A stretch of 64,000 bases of DNA from Phormidium tenue FACHB-1050 (GCF_014696925.1 NZ_JACJQY010000022.1:17500-81499); one strand, 5' to 3'; positions 8,609 to 17,690 are shown, counted from the first letter of the stretch. Made by a program: numbers and translations. Notes: generated from the sequence alone by a model not told the origin.

Positions 8609-9352
8609 TTAAACTTTACCAAAGCGCCGATCTCGTTCTTGATAATCAACCAGCGCTCGATGAAACTCATGGCGATCGAAATCTGGCCAAAGTGTATTGG
8701 TAAAATACATTTCCGTATAAGCCATTTGCCAAAGTAAGAAATTACTCAAGCGCATTTCACCACTAGTCCGAATTAACAGATCAGGATTATGGTTTCCTGC
8801 GGTATAGAGATGTTGCTCAAATACATTTTCATCAATATTTTCAGGCTGAATTTCCCCCGCTAAAGTTGCTTCAGCAATTTGACGGCAGACTCTGACGATT
8901 TCGCGACGACTACCATAGTTGATCGCGACGGTAAAATGAATAGCTTGATTATTAGCCGTTGCAGTTTGAGATCGCTCTATTTCATTACGCAAGGACTTAG
9001 ACAAAGAATCAAGATCACCCACAAAGGAAATGCGTACTCCTTCACGGCACATTTCCTCCAATTCACGGCGCAACATTCGCTCAAATAAGACCATCAAGAA
9101 ATCAACTTCTTGAGCAGGGCGGCTCCAATTTTCCGTAGAAAAAGCATAGACAGTCAGTGCGGCAATTCCCCAATCTTTGCAACAGCGCAATAAATCCTTC
9201 AAGGCATCCACACCCTGACGATGACCTGCAATTCTGGGCATTCCCTTTTGCTTTGCCCAGCGTCCGTTACCGTCCATAATTACGGCTACGTGTTTAGGCA
9301 ATCTTTGACGATCTAGGTCTGGAGGCAAGGTTTGTAATAGCTTTGCTGTCAT
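8609..9352 (-). CDS. uppS: Isoprenyl transferase (cis-prenyltransferase)
   Basis: Makes undecaprenyl-type polyprenyl diphosphate, the lipid carrier for cell-wall glycans. The frame is open from 9412, but I choose ATG 9350-9352, which overlaps the cdaA stop as ATGA (9349-9352). This gives 247 residues, the family norm, and translational coupling to cdaA. Catalytic Asp27 sits in [12 protein letters not shown]. Further family segments are [14 protein letters not shown] and [15 protein letters not shown]. Confidence 0.93.
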   Translation of the reverse strand: MTAKLLQTLPPDLDRQRLPKHVAVIMDGNGRWAKQKGMPRIAGHRQGVDALKDLLRCCKDWGIAALTVYAFSTENWSRPAQEVDFLMVLFERMLRRELEEMCREGVRISFVGDLDSLSKSLRNEIERSQTATANNQAIHFTVAINYGSRREIVRVCRQIAEATLAGEIQPENIDENVFEQHLYTAGNHNPDLLIRTSGEMRLSNFLLWQMAYTEMYFTNTLWPDFDRHEFHRALVDYQERDRRFGKV

Positions 9353-10236
9353 TTCTTTTCTGACGATTTTCGACTTACCATATTTTTGAGAATTGAGTTT
9401 GACCAGAGCCAATTAAAGCGTGGTACTGTTCTTCCTAAGGTCGTTGGACGATAATTACCTAGTTTAGTTTCTAATATTTCTCTTAGACGACTACTGGAAA
9501 TCGGACGATCTAATATGCCATTTTCCGCGATCGCAATCGATCCTGTTTCTTCTGAAACAACTATACAAAAACAATTTCTAACGCGATCGGTGATGCCCAT
9601 CGCCGCACGGTGTCTAGTACCAATTTCACGCGAGGCGGCTCGTTCAGAAATTGGCAAAATCACACCTGCGGCCAGAATGCGATCTTCTCGAATCAAGATG
9701 GCTCCATCATGCAAAAGCGTTGAAGTTTGAAAAATTGTATGTAATAGCTCTTTTGATAATAAAGCGTTAAGTCTCACCCCTGGCACTGAAAAATCACGAT
9801 CATCAATCGGTTCACCCGTCTCAATAATCATCAATGCTCCTGTACGGTTTTGCGATAGCTCAATTACAGCATCATTAATTTCTTCAATTACTGAGTCAGT
9901 TTCGACAGGTGTGCGCCGATTGGTTGTCGGTTGAATTAACGATAGTAAATCGCCGCGTCCCAGACGTTCTAAAAATCGCCTTAGCTCTGGTTGCAAAATT
10001 ACCGCCATCGCCACGGCTGCGCCAATCAATAGTTTATCGAGGACAAAATTGAGCAATCGCATACCAAGGCGATCGCTCAATACACTTGCAATTAGTAAAA
10101 AGATGATCCCCCTCACCATCAATAGGGTGCGGCGATCGTTGCTGAGGGACAGCATGAAATAGATCAATCCCAATACCGCAAGGATATCGATCGCTCTCAT
10201 AATGAATGCAATTGAGTTGATATTAAACCACTGCAT
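9349..10236 (-). CDS. cdaA: Diadenylate cyclase CdaA (c-di-AMP synthase)
   Basis: A 295-residue protein with three N-terminal membrane helices (about 13-32, 40-53 and 63-82), then a DisA_N catalytic domain. The hallmark motifs are present: DGA at 177-179 in LLHDGAILI and RHR at 208-210 in [10 protein letters not shown]. It condenses two ATP to c-di-AMP, a second messenger linked in cyanobacteria to potassium/osmotic and day-night control. Its stop overlaps the uppS start, and lysA lies upstream on the same strand. The lysA-cdaA interval is filled with repeats, so cdaA-uppS may now have their own promoter. Confidence 0.94.
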   Translation of the reverse strand: MQWFNINSIAFIMRAIDILAVLGLIYFMLSLSNDRRTLLMVRGIIFLLIASVLSDRLGMRLLNFVLDKLLIGAAVAMAVILQPELRRFLERLGRGDLLSLIQPTTNRRTPVETDSVIEEINDAVIELSQNRTGALMIIETGEPIDDRDFSVPGVRLNALLSKELLHTIFQTSTLLHDGAILIREDRILAAGVILPISERAASREIGTRHRAAMGITDRVRNCFCIVVSEETGSIAIAENGILDRPISSSRLREILETKLGNYRPTTLGRTVPRFNWLWSNSILKNMVSRKSSEKK

Positions 10237-10278
10237 TCATCGTCCTCTCACTCACAACTCAACTCCAACTACTTGTAA

Positions 10279-10339
10279 TACCAAAACATAAAGCGGCTTA
10301 GCCATTTTATGTTTTTAAAACCCTTACTGAGTTTGGGTT
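10279..10339. repeat. Partial family A element
   Basis: Carries the left end TACCAAAACATAAAG, the first hairpin with changed arms (ACATAAA paired with TTTATGT instead of ACACAAAA), and the linker AAAACCCTTACTGAGTTTGG. The second hairpin and right end are missing. It lies between lysA and cdaA. Confidence 0.7.
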
Positions 10340-10372
10340 TTAACCAATAAGACTTACACAAAAGAACGAAAT

Positions 10373-10398
10373 TAGGGGCAGTTCATGAATAGCCCCTA
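10373..10398. repeat. Family D palindrome
   Basis: TAGGGGCAGTTCATGAAT with near-complement, an imperfect palindrome. The same motif occurs as a perfect palindrome at 58626-58659. Motifs of this kind are, to my knowledge, common in cyanobacterial genomes. Confidence 0.65.
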
Positions 10399-10436
10399 CA
10401 GACAAATGAGGCTTTCAGAACATTTTTGCTTTAGCT

Positions 10437-10542
10437 AACCAAATCAAGAAATGGCGTAGCCCTTTCTTGATTTGGCATAAAAAAACTTACTGGGTTTGGT
10501 TTTTAATTCACAAAAGTGTCATCACACTTTTGTGAATTGGTG
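10437..10542. mobile_element. Family A element overlapping the end of lysA
   Basis: A diverged A copy. The first stem is AAATCAAGAAATGGC with its near-complement, then ACTTACTGGGTTTGG, then a stem of AATTCACAAAAGTGT with a perfect complement, and the right end TTGGTG. The lysA stop (10522-10524) and the preceding six codons lie inside the second hairpin, so this insertion rewrote the C-terminus of LysA. Confidence 0.78.
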
Positions 10543-11952
10543 TAATCTCTCAGGTAGACAATCTTGACGCAATAAATCCTCACGGGTTTCTCGTTTGATG
10601 ATCAAACTAGATTCACCACTCCCCACAACTACCGCCGCAGGCTTTGGCAATCGATTGTAGTTGGAAGCCATGCTGTAATTGTATGCGCCTGTACCAAATA
10701 CAACGAGAATGTCACCAGCCTTAGTCTCAGGCAATTGAATATCTTTAATCAAAATATCACCTGATTCGCAATGCTTACCTGCGATCGTTACAGTTTGCGA
10801 CAAGGATGCACTCATCTGATTTGCCACCACAGCCCGATATTTTGACTGATAGGTAATTGGACGAGGGTTGTCCGACATGCCACCATCTACAGTGATGTAG
10901 GTGCGGATATCAGGAACCGTTTTGCTTCCGCCAATTGTATAGGCAGTTACACAGGTCGCGCCAACAAGCGATCGACCTGGTTCACAGAGTAGTTTGGGTA
11001 GCGCTAATCCTGCGGTAACAAAAGCATCGGTTACACCCGCACTTACAGTTTTGATCCAGTCTTCGATGCTAGGAGGATCATCAGACTCTACATAGCGAAT
11101 CCCCAGACCACCACCAATATTTAGCTCAGAAAATTTCAGCCCGTACTTGTCACCTGCAAGTTTAAACCACTGCACCATCACGCCACCAATATCTTGATGT
11201 GGCTGCAACTCAAAAATTTGCGAACCAATATGGGCGTGGATACCAATGCAGTTGAGACTAGACTCAGCAACAAAAGCAAATACCGCTTCTATTTCATTGG
11301 GATCAAAGCCAAATTTACTGTCAATATGTCCTGTCTGAATATATTCATGGGTATGGCATTCAATTCCAGGGGTTAACCGCAACATTATGCGTGGTGCGTT
11401 AAAGCCAACTTCAAGGGATTGCTCTTGAGCGAGAAGAGCCAAAGTTTTTAGCTCATGCCAGTTATCTACCACAATGGTGCAGCCTGACTCTAAGGCATAG
11501 CTCAGTTCATCGGCAGATTTATTATTGCCATGAAAATAAATCAAGCTCGGCGAAACACCAGCCCGTAAAGCGGTCAAGATTTCACCTGCCGAAACAACAT
11601 CAATGCCTAGCCCTTCAGAACCTACGATCGCACAAACCGCTAGACAACTCCAAGCCTTAGAAGCATATAAAACCTGAGCCTGTCCTTGATAATGCTTTGC
11701 AAAGGCATCTCGATATTGCTGGCAGGCTGTTCTAAGACTGACTTCGTCCAAAATATAGAGCGGTGAACCATATTGGCTCACTAAGTCCACTACATCACAA
11801 CCACCTATTTCAAGATGATCTTTAGAATTAACTATGGCAGTAAAGGGCAGAAGCTGCTGATTAGGAGAAAGACTATCTAAACTGGAAGTAGTATTTTTCA
11901 GTGAATTCGTCACAACAGTCTCTGATTTTTGACTGGTTAAAACAGTAGTCAT
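10522..11952 (-). CDS. lysA: Diaminopimelate decarboxylase
   Basis: Decarboxylates meso-diaminopimelate to lysine, the last step of the pathway. The 476 residues have a poorly conserved Ser/Thr-rich extension (1-45) ahead of a fold III PLP barrel. The PLP lysine is K99 in LYASKAW. Other family motifs are HGNNKS, GIHAHIGSQ, LNIGGGLGIRY, EPGRSLVG and GTGAYNYSMASNYN. The final residues HQFTKV and the stop are encoded by a family A repeat, so the C-terminus is altered relative to the ancestral gene. The catalytic core is intact. Confidence 0.95.
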   Translation of the reverse strand: MTTVLTSQKSETVVTNSLKNTTSSLDSLSPNQQLLPFTAIVNSKDHLEIGGCDVVDLVSQYGSPLYILDEVSLRTACQQYRDAFAKHYQGQAQVLYASKAWSCLAVCAIVGSEGLGIDVVSAGEILTALRAGVSPSLIYFHGNNKSADELSYALESGCTIVVDNWHELKTLALLAQEQSLEVGFNAPRIMLRLTPGIECHTHEYIQTGHIDSKFGFDPNEIEAVFAFVAESSLNCIGIHAHIGSQIFELQPHQDIGGVMVQWFKLAGDKYGLKFSELNIGGGLGIRYVESDDPPSIEDWIKTVSAGVTDAFVTAGLALPKLLCEPGRSLVGATCVTAYTIGGSKTVPDIRTYITVDGGMSDNPRPITYQSKYRAVVANQMSASLSQTVTIAGKHCESGDILIKDIQLPETKAGDILVVFGTGAYNYSMASNYNRLPKPAAVVVGSGESSLIIKRETREDLLRQDCLPERLHQFTKV

Positions 11953-12077
11953 GAAGTACCAATGATTTTTTGTAAAACTTTCTAATATCCATTATAAAAA
12001 ATAGCGGCAATTTTATTTGGAAAGCAGCAATAAAGCTAACAATTTTAGTTCCTAAGTACTTGTCCAAAAAATTACCT

Positions 12078-12123
12078 AAACTTGTAAAACTTCGTTCCTG
12101 CGGGACGAAACTTTACAAGTTTT
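12078..12123. terminator. Hairpin upstream of lysA and after the CCB-like gene
   Basis: Arms AAACTTGTAAA...TTTACAAGTTT with an imperfect inner stem around TTCCTGCGGGA, followed by TTTTTG. It lies downstream of no plus-strand gene; on the minus strand it precedes the CCB-like gene, so it may end transcription from lysA's side or simply be another dispersed palindrome. Confidence 0.5.
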
Positions 12124-12156
12124 TGTTTGTGATGATTCACAAACAAAAACACACTT

Positions 12157-12678
12157 TTAAACGTCTATTTTTTCTAGCTTGAGCGATCGCTGTAACTCTT
12201 CGATCTCATCTTTATGGGCGCGTACTTTCAGTCTTGTCTCAGGTAAAAGTTGCAAACTAACTAAACGTTCGCGAGGAGTACCACGCCAATAAAACACACC
12301 CGCAATTGGAGAAAAGATCAGCAGCCATAACCACAGATTCTCTAAGTCAGGGATTAAAATACCCAACACTACACCCAGACAAATTAAGCCAACTGCTGCG
12401 AGTATTGTCATAAATATTGCCAAAAAAAGACTTGGCTTGACTTGCCCAGAGAGGGTCGCGACATCTCGCACAGGATCAATCTCAATGACTTTGTAAGCTC
12501 TCTGCTGAAAATGATCGCGCACTTGCTTCAATAGGTGATCGTCCGTAATTTCTTCTACAGTGAATAGTGCATCAGTTGTGCGATCGCGGATTGAGCCACG
12601 TAAAAAAGAAATTAATCCAAAAAACAACAGGATTGTTAGGAACAAGGTAGAGTATATTGTCGGAATAGTTGCAGGCAT
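12157..12678 (-). CDS. Cofactor assembly of complex C subunit B (CCB)-like membrane protein
   Basis: A 173-residue protein with an N-terminal membrane helix (about 8-26), a short soluble segment, then a hydrophobic hairpin (about 84-110 and 112-130) and a C-terminal soluble tail. The pattern STLFLTILLFFGLISFLRGS...RGTPRERLVSL fits cyanobacterial proteins annotated as CCB subunit B, relatives of the algal CCB2/CCB4 factors that attach heme ci to cytochrome b6. The assignment rests on remembered resemblance, so the role in b6f assembly is tentative. It is monocistronic. Confidence 0.6.
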   Translation of the reverse strand: MPATIPTIYSTLFLTILLFFGLISFLRGSIRDRTTDALFTVEEITDDHLLKQVRDHFQQRAYKVIEIDPVRDVATLSGQVKPSLFLAIFMTILAAVGLICLGVVLGILIPDLENLWLWLLIFSPIAGVFYWRGTPRERLVSLQLLPETRLKVRAHKDEIEELQRSLKLEKIDV

Positions 12679-12983
12679 TCGGGCTGAGATGTTATGGGGT
12701 TTGGTTACAGTCTAATCAATCACTTATATTATAAGTATTATTAAGTAAGTAGACATACTTACAGTGCTTTGCGCTCAAACCCAACCCAAGGGATGTTTTG
12801 AAAGTGTTGCTTGGCAACACTTTCAAAACATCCCTTGAGGTTCGGCAAATGTAATAGACTTCGCTAAAAAGAATTGCTGATACTCAAATTATAAATTTGA
12901 TATATCATCCTGATTTTGATATAAAGATTAACGATTAAACGATTAAGAGTTTAACGATTAAAGCTACTTAGGTAAAAACAACG
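12679..12983. other. Gap with a palindromic repeat and short CGATTAA repeats
   Basis: Holds a candidate family C palindrome (12760-12853; arms AAGGGATGTTTTGAAAGTGT and complement) whose left end reads TACAGTGCTTTGCGCTCAAA. It also holds three copies of CGATTAA at 12932, 12940 and 12955, directly upstream of the Wzc-type gene; these could be a regulator-binding array. Confidence 0.55.
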
Positions 12984-15188
12984 ATGACTGAATATCCTAA
13001 AGCTACCTATGTAGGCAAGTATGTTGATGATTCGTTTAAGCTTGCCAAATTTTTTAGAGTACTCCGCAAGCGTTGGATCGTCATCGTCGCTGTCTCGGTC
13101 ACGGTGTTTGCTGGAAATACTTACTACACATTTACCAAAACTCCACAATATCGCTCAAGTGCTTCGCTTCTAGTTAACTCGACGATCGCAGTGTCAGATA
13201 TTCAACTTCCGGGTTTATCCCCTAGCTCTCTGGTTAATCTTGGTACAGAAGTCGCCATCCTAGAGAGCCGCCCTCTAATTGAAATTGCTGTTTCAAAAAT
13301 GCAGCAATCTCCTTCAGCGCTCTCCTTCAAAGACCTTGACCCTTTGACGATCATGAACGGATTAGATATCCGACCTGAAAAAGATACGATGGTTCTGCGT
13401 CTTACCTATACAGATAGCGATCCGAAGCGAGCGCGAGAAGTTTTAACAGCATTAACCCAAACTTACGTTGAATATAGCTTAAAAGATCGCCGTACTAAGT
13501 CCAGTACTGCGATTAAATTCATTCAAGACAAACTGCCACAGGTTAAGCAGCAACTTGATAAGTCGGCTCTAGCAGTTACCCAATTCCGTAAGACTTACAA
13601 CATCGTTGATCCTGACACCTATGCCGCCTCCGTTTATAAAATGCGTGAGGCGCTCGAAAATCAAGCTCAAGATTTACAAATCAAAATTGCTCAAGTTCAA
13701 CAACAGTATGAAGTTCTTAGTCGCCAAGTTGGTAAATCTCCAGAAGCAGCGCTCGGTAGTGCGATTTTGCAACAAGATACGCCTTATCAATCCTTAGTCA
13801 AACAATTTCAAGAAGTTGAGACTAACTACTTTTTAGAGCGAACTCGATTTCGTGAAGATCATCCTACTGTGATTGCACTTAAAGATCGTCGTGATGAACT
13901 CTATCGGTTGCTGGAGACTCGTGCTCAGTCGGTAGTTGGCGTACGCGGCAATACGACAAATATTACTAATGAACCCAATAGTGTAATTCAGCAAAACCTA
14001 GCTTCCCAGTTATTTGATGCTCAAACTAACCTTGCCGTAAGTCAAGCGCAACTAGAGAGCATTCGTAATGCCCAGTCTGAAGTTGCTAATGCTTTTTCTA
14101 AGATTCCCCAGATACAGCAAAGATATGTGGAAATTCAAAGACAACTTGCCCTTGATACCTCAACCTACAATAAGCTGAGTGAAAAACTAGAGGAATTAAG
14201 AATTGCTGAGGCTCAAGAAATTTCATCATGGAAAGTTTTAGAGCCGCCTCTTATTCCGATCAAACCCTCTTCTCCAGATATTGAGAGGAGTTTGATTACT
14301 GGAGCAATTTCTGGAATAGCATTAGGAATCTTATTTGCTCTATTACTCAATCGCTTAGATCAGCGCATTCGTGAAGTGGAAGAAGTAAGGGAAATGATTG
14401 ATATTCCTCTACTTGCTTCCATTCCAATGACAGAAATATCCTCATTAATTCCAGCAAGTAGTCAAGGTATACTGCCCTCTAGTAGTTACTATGCTTTTAA
14501 AGAGGCGCTGGGTTCTCTGGCTTTAAATTTGCGTTACTTGGGGACTGACGACACGATGAAGGTGATCGCTTTCACTTCGTCTGTACCTTCTGAAGGTAAG
14601 AGTACTTTGACTTATAATCTTGCTAACATTCTAGCGGCTCTGGGACATAGAGTTCTCTTAATAGATGCCGATATGCGAAAGCCAACTATTCATAAGTTAG
14701 CGAGACTAAGTAATAAAGTGGGTTTGTCTACAGCTTTAGCTACACTTAGTCCATGGCAGGATCTGATTCAGGCAGGATCTGATCTTGGTAATTTGCATGT
14801 TTTAACGTCAGGTTCTCTCCCTCCAAACCCTATGTTATTGCTAGAGTCTAATAAGATGGCAACGCTATTTCAGGAATGGAGAGAAGAGTATGACTATGTA
14901 TTAGTTGACACTCCACCCGTCATTGGTATAACTGATGCTCAATGTTTGACCTCAAAGGTTGATACATTTATTTTGGTAGCGGCGATTAATCGTTCAACTA
15001 GAAGTGGGATCTCCCGTGCATTAGAGATTTTATCGACAGCAAGAGCTAATGTTTCTGGTTTGTTGATTAATATGATTGGTTCCTCTGATAGTGAATATCA
15101 CTATGGCTACTATAATCACTACTATCTGAATGCCTCAGAAGCGGAAGAAGAGGAATCTGATACGGAAGTAGAAGTCATCGAAAATTAA
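12984..15188 (+). CDS. Polysaccharide co-polymerase / tyrosine autokinase (Wzc-like)
   Basis: A 734-residue protein. Residues 1-60 contain a first membrane helix (WIVIVAVSVTVFAGNTYYTF). A Wzz/GNVR-type periplasmic domain with long coiled coils follows (about 60-430), then a second membrane helix (SLITGAISGIALGILFALLL). The cytoplasmic BY-kinase domain has Walker A SSVPSEGKST near residue 530, Walker A' LLIDADMRKP and Walker B YVLVDTPPV. The tail EYHYGYYNHYY is the tyrosine cluster that such kinases autophosphorylate. It controls chain length and export of exopolysaccharide. Unusually, it stands without neighbouring glycan genes. Confidence 0.92.
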   Translation: MTEYPKATYVGKYVDDSFKLAKFFRVLRKRWIVIVAVSVTVFAGNTYYTFTKTPQYRSSASLLVNSTIAVSDIQLPGLSPSSLVNLGTEVAILESRPLIEIAVSKMQQSPSALSFKDLDPLTIMNGLDIRPEKDTMVLRLTYTDSDPKRAREVLTALTQTYVEYSLKDRRTKSSTAIKFIQDKLPQVKQQLDKSALAVTQFRKTYNIVDPDTYAASVYKMREALENQAQDLQIKIAQVQQQYEVLSRQVGKSPEAALGSAILQQDTPYQSLVKQFQEVETNYFLERTRFREDHPTVIALKDRRDELYRLLETRAQSVVGVRGNTTNITNEPNSVIQQNLASQLFDAQTNLAVSQAQLESIRNAQSEVANAFSKIPQIQQRYVEIQRQLALDTSTYNKLSEKLEELRIAEAQEISSWKVLEPPLIPIKPSSPDIERSLITGAISGIALGILFALLLNRLDQRIREVEEVREMIDIPLLASIPMTEISSLIPASSQGILPSSSYYAFKEALGSLALNLRYLGTDDTMKVIAFTSSVPSEGKSTLTYNLANILAALGHRVLLIDADMRKPTIHKLARLSNKVGLSTALATLSPWQDLIQAGSDLGNLHVLTSGSLPPNPMLLLESNKMATLFQEWREEYDYVLVDTPPVIGITDAQCLTSKVDTFILVAAINRSTRSGISRALEILSTARANVSGLLINMIGSSDSEYHYGYYNHYYLNASEAEEEESDTEVEVIEN

Positions 15189-15194
15189 GCCTAA

Positions 15195-15233
15195 AGAGAA
15201 TGTCTGCGGCGCTTTGCGCCGCAGACATTCTCT
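15195..15233. terminator. Bidirectional terminator between wzc-like and CobO-like genes
   Basis: 18-bp perfect arms AGAGAATGTCTGCGGCGC and complement around TTT, between convergent genes. The hairpin's last base is the first base of the CobO-like stop triplet. It shares the GGCGC-TTT-GCGCC core seen elsewhere in the window. Confidence 0.8.
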
Positions 15234-16366
15234 TAAAAATCTACACCACGTTTGAGGTCTACGCCTTTCTCGGCATAGTGCTTGTGGCAGACCATTTCAG
15301 AATGTACAGATGCAAGGTCAAAGTAAGCGGGTTGATTAAGACAACGCCCTGTAATGATCACTTCAGTGTCGCGGGATTTTTTGAGTAAAGCTTGGCAGAT
15401 TGGCTCGACGGGTAGTAAATCCAGATCAACCGTGGGATTAAGTTCGTCAAGAATGATTGTTTTGTAAAGCCCTGAAGCGATCGCTGCTTGAGCAATTTCC
15501 CAACCACGTTGAGCTTCGATGCAATCCATTTCCTGCTGTTGACCGCGCCAAACGATCGCATCACGTCCACAGCGTTGATGATCGATCACATGGGGATAGC
15601 CACGTTTAAGGGCAGCGATCGCCGCATCTTCGGTATAGCCCGCACCGCCCTTGAGCCATTGCATAATCAAAACACGGTGCGATAAATCGCGGCTAATGCC
15701 TGTACCGATCGCCTTGAGTGACCTTCCTAATGCTGAAGTGCTTTTACCTTTACCAGCGCCTGTATAAATCTCGATCCCTGTCACATCATATTTTTCGGCA
15801 TGGGCATCATCATGCGATCGCATTTCTGAATGCAGGTCGGCAATATCGATCAGCGATTGTGGTGCGCCGCGCCCTGTGCAGATTACTTCGAGATGAGGTG
15901 GTTTATGTTTTAAATCTTTAACGACACGATCAACGGGGATTAGTCCTAAATCGAGAACGGGATTAATTTCATCGAGAACTACTACCGAGTACAGTCCTGA
16001 AGCCATTGCCCCTTTAGCGATCGCCCAACCACGTTCGGCTTCTTGGCGATCGAAAGGTGTGACATGCTCGGCATCAAAAAACTCAGAGCGACCAGTCCGC
16101 ACATGATCGATTAAGTGAGGAAATCCCTGTTGCAATGCGGAAATTGCGGCATCTTCCGAATATTCACGCTCGGAGCCTTTAAGAAAGCGCAATAACAAAA
16201 TTCTTGTGCCGAAGGGTGATGAATCAGACATGCCTAAGCCAAGCGATCGCAACACTACGCCCAAGGCTGCCTGTGATTTACCTTTGCCTGTTCCGTCATA
16301 AACATGGATTTGTCCGATCTCACGTTCGGGACGCACCTGTGCGGTCATGATGCCTATCGCTGCCAT
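15233..16366 (-). CDS. Tandem-duplicated CobO/BtuR-like ATPase
   Basis: A 377-residue protein built from two copies of the corrinoid adenosyltransferase (CobO/BtuR/CobA) fold. Copy 1 has P-loop GTGKGKSQ (25-32) and VVVLDEIN; copy 2 has P-loop GAGKGKST (203-210) and IILDELN. Each copy carries EDAAI.AL..G.PH.IDH, an ERGWAIAKGA/QRGWEIAQAA segment and an ADLHSEM/ASVHSEM end. Single-domain enzymes move the adenosyl group of ATP to cob(I)yrinic acid diamide, so adenosylation of corrinoids is the natural guess. The duplication leaves open whether one half is regulatory. Confidence 0.8.
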   Translation of the reverse strand: MAAIGIMTAQVRPEREIGQIHVYDGTGKGKSQAALGVVLRSLGLGMSDSSPFGTRILLLRFLKGSEREYSEDAAISALQQGFPHLIDHVRTGRSEFFDAEHVTPFDRQEAERGWAIAKGAMASGLYSVVVLDEINPVLDLGLIPVDRVVKDLKHKPPHLEVICTGRGAPQSLIDIADLHSEMRSHDDAHAEKYDVTGIEIYTGAGKGKSTSALGRSLKAIGTGISRDLSHRVLIMQWLKGGAGYTEDAAIAALKRGYPHVIDHQRCGRDAIVWRGQQQEMDCIEAQRGWEIAQAAIASGLYKTIILDELNPTVDLDLLPVEPICQALLKKSRDTEVIITGRCLNQPAYFDLASVHSEMVCHKHYAEKGVDLKRGVDF

Positions 16367-16507
16367 GTCTTTATCTAAGCTCGTTCATTTCTCATTCATT
16401 GTGATTATATCGAAAACCAAAGGATCTAAAGATGTCACAAAGCTCCACCCTTGATCCTTTGGTACAGAATGCTAAAATCTACATCTTAGAACCAATATAT
16501 TTGTGTC

Positions 16508-17080
16508 ATGAGAAAATTTGCAACGCGATCGCTAATTACCCTTGCAGCTATGACCACCACAATGATAGCTGTAGCTACAGCAGTGCGATCGCAGCCTAAG
16601 ACCAACACAACACCAAACCCAACAACTTCAGTCGAGATTACGCGACCAGAGAAACCAGCAATTCCTTCAGGCAAAAAAGCTAGTTTCGTCAAAATGTTTG
16701 AAGATATTGCGATCTCCCCGAAATTTACACCCAAGGAAATCGAACTGCGGGGCATCAGTGGTGGCGGAGTTGAAACTCAAAAAAAATCAGGGCGCAAAGT
16801 TACCGAGACAGGTGACTGCATTGGGTTTGTTGACGCAGAACCCGATCATAAAATCACCCTGACCAAGCCATTTCGCTCTCTAAAAATGCAAGTCAAAAGC
16901 TCTGGCGATACAATTCTGCTAGTGCGCGGACCTGGGGGCAGTTGGTGTAGTGACGATGTTAGCGATCGCAACCCAGAGATTGGCGGCGACTGGCTAGAGG
17001 GAACCTATGAAGTATGGGTTGGCTCCTACGAGGAAAACACCTCTTTTCCTTACTTACTGCAACTTACAGAGCAACCATAA
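16508..17080 (+). CDS. Secreted protein of unknown function
   Basis: 190 residues. The N-terminus has a basic start and hydrophobic core (MRKFATRSLITLAAMTTTM) with probable cleavage near VRS-QP (about residue 28-29). A Thr/Pro-rich linker follows. The C-terminal half is beta-rich, with two cysteines (in TGDCIGF and GSWCSDD) that could form a disulfide. The segment DTILLVRGPGGSWCSDD...GTYEVWVGSYEE resembles the pre-peptidase C-terminal type beta-sandwich in style only. No catalytic motif is visible. Periplasmic or extracellular location is likely; function unknown. Confidence 0.75.
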   Translation: MRKFATRSLITLAAMTTTMIAVATAVRSQPKTNTTPNPTTSVEITRPEKPAIPSGKKASFVKMFEDIAISPKFTPKEIELRGISGGGVETQKKSGRKVTETGDCIGFVDAEPDHKITLTKPFRSLKMQVKSSGDTILLVRGPGGSWCSDDVSDRNPEIGGDWLEGTYEVWVGSYEENTSFPYLLQLTEQP

Positions 17081-17083
17081 AAC

Positions 17084-17116
17084 AATTATGGGCGGCGCTT
17101 CGCGCTGCCCATAATT
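17084..17116. terminator. Bidirectional hairpin between convergent genes
   Basis: 15-bp arms AATTATGGGCGGCGC around TTC with one mismatch. It lies four bases after the stop of the secreted protein, and its right end overlaps the stop codon of the pentapeptide protein. Confidence 0.75.
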
Positions 17117-17690
17117 AAATTGGACAACCTAAAGTTTGGCGACTGTCATTTTTGGTGAATGGATGCGTACCACTCGCGATCGTACAAAGATATAGACGAG
17201 TGCGATCGTCCAAATTCCGAACACCCGTAAACTCTGTATCCGCACAGGTTCGCAAATTCTTGAAAATTGTACCCCGCAAATTTGTACCCCGTAGATTAGA
17301 ACCCTTCATAATTGCGCCTGTAAAATCAGCCTCTATCAAATTTGCACCACTAAAATTAGTGACACTGAGATTAGCCCGAATAAATTTACTATTAGAAGAG
17401 TTTGACCAAGTTAAATTTGCCCAACTTAAATCTGCATCCGAAAAATTGGCTCCCCTGAGTAAAGCACCCCTCAAATTAGTCTCAATCAAATTCGCCCCTG
17501 TCAAATTTGCCTCAATTAAATTAGCGCTACTCAGATCAGCTTTATTTAAGGTCGAGCCACGCAAATCAATACCAATTAAGACAACACTGCGTAGTTGAGC
17601 GTTACTGAGATCTATGTTAGAAAAGTTACGTTGTCCCTGTCTATATAGTTCCAACAGTTGCGCGACTTCCAAAGCGGTTACTCCTAACAA
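17115..17690 (-). CDS. Pentapeptide repeat protein
   Basis: 191 residues. A short N-terminal segment (VTALEVAQLLELYRQGQRNF) precedes about 22 A(D/N)LXX-type pentapeptides between residues 22 and 145, for example ADLSSANLIEANLTGANL. These form a right-handed quadrilateral beta helix. The C-terminal tail has two cysteines and no repeats. It has no signal peptide, so it is probably cytoplasmic. The family is abundant in cyanobacteria and functions are mostly unknown. Confidence 0.88.
   Translation of the reverse strand: MLGVTALEVAQLLELYRQGQRNFSNIDLSNAQLRSVVLIGIDLRGSTLNKADLSSANLIEANLTGANLIETNLRGALLRGANFSDADLSWANLTWSNSSNSKFIRANLSVTNFSGANLIEADFTGAIMKGSNLRGTNLRGTIFKNLRTCADTEFTGVRNLDDRTRLYLCTIASGTHPFTKNDSRQTLGCPI

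Noticed and set aside
17152..17598. Plus-strand open frame of 148 codons over the pentapeptide gene
   Set aside because: The five-residue periodicity of the real gene produces an open antisense frame; the product is a repetitive shadow.
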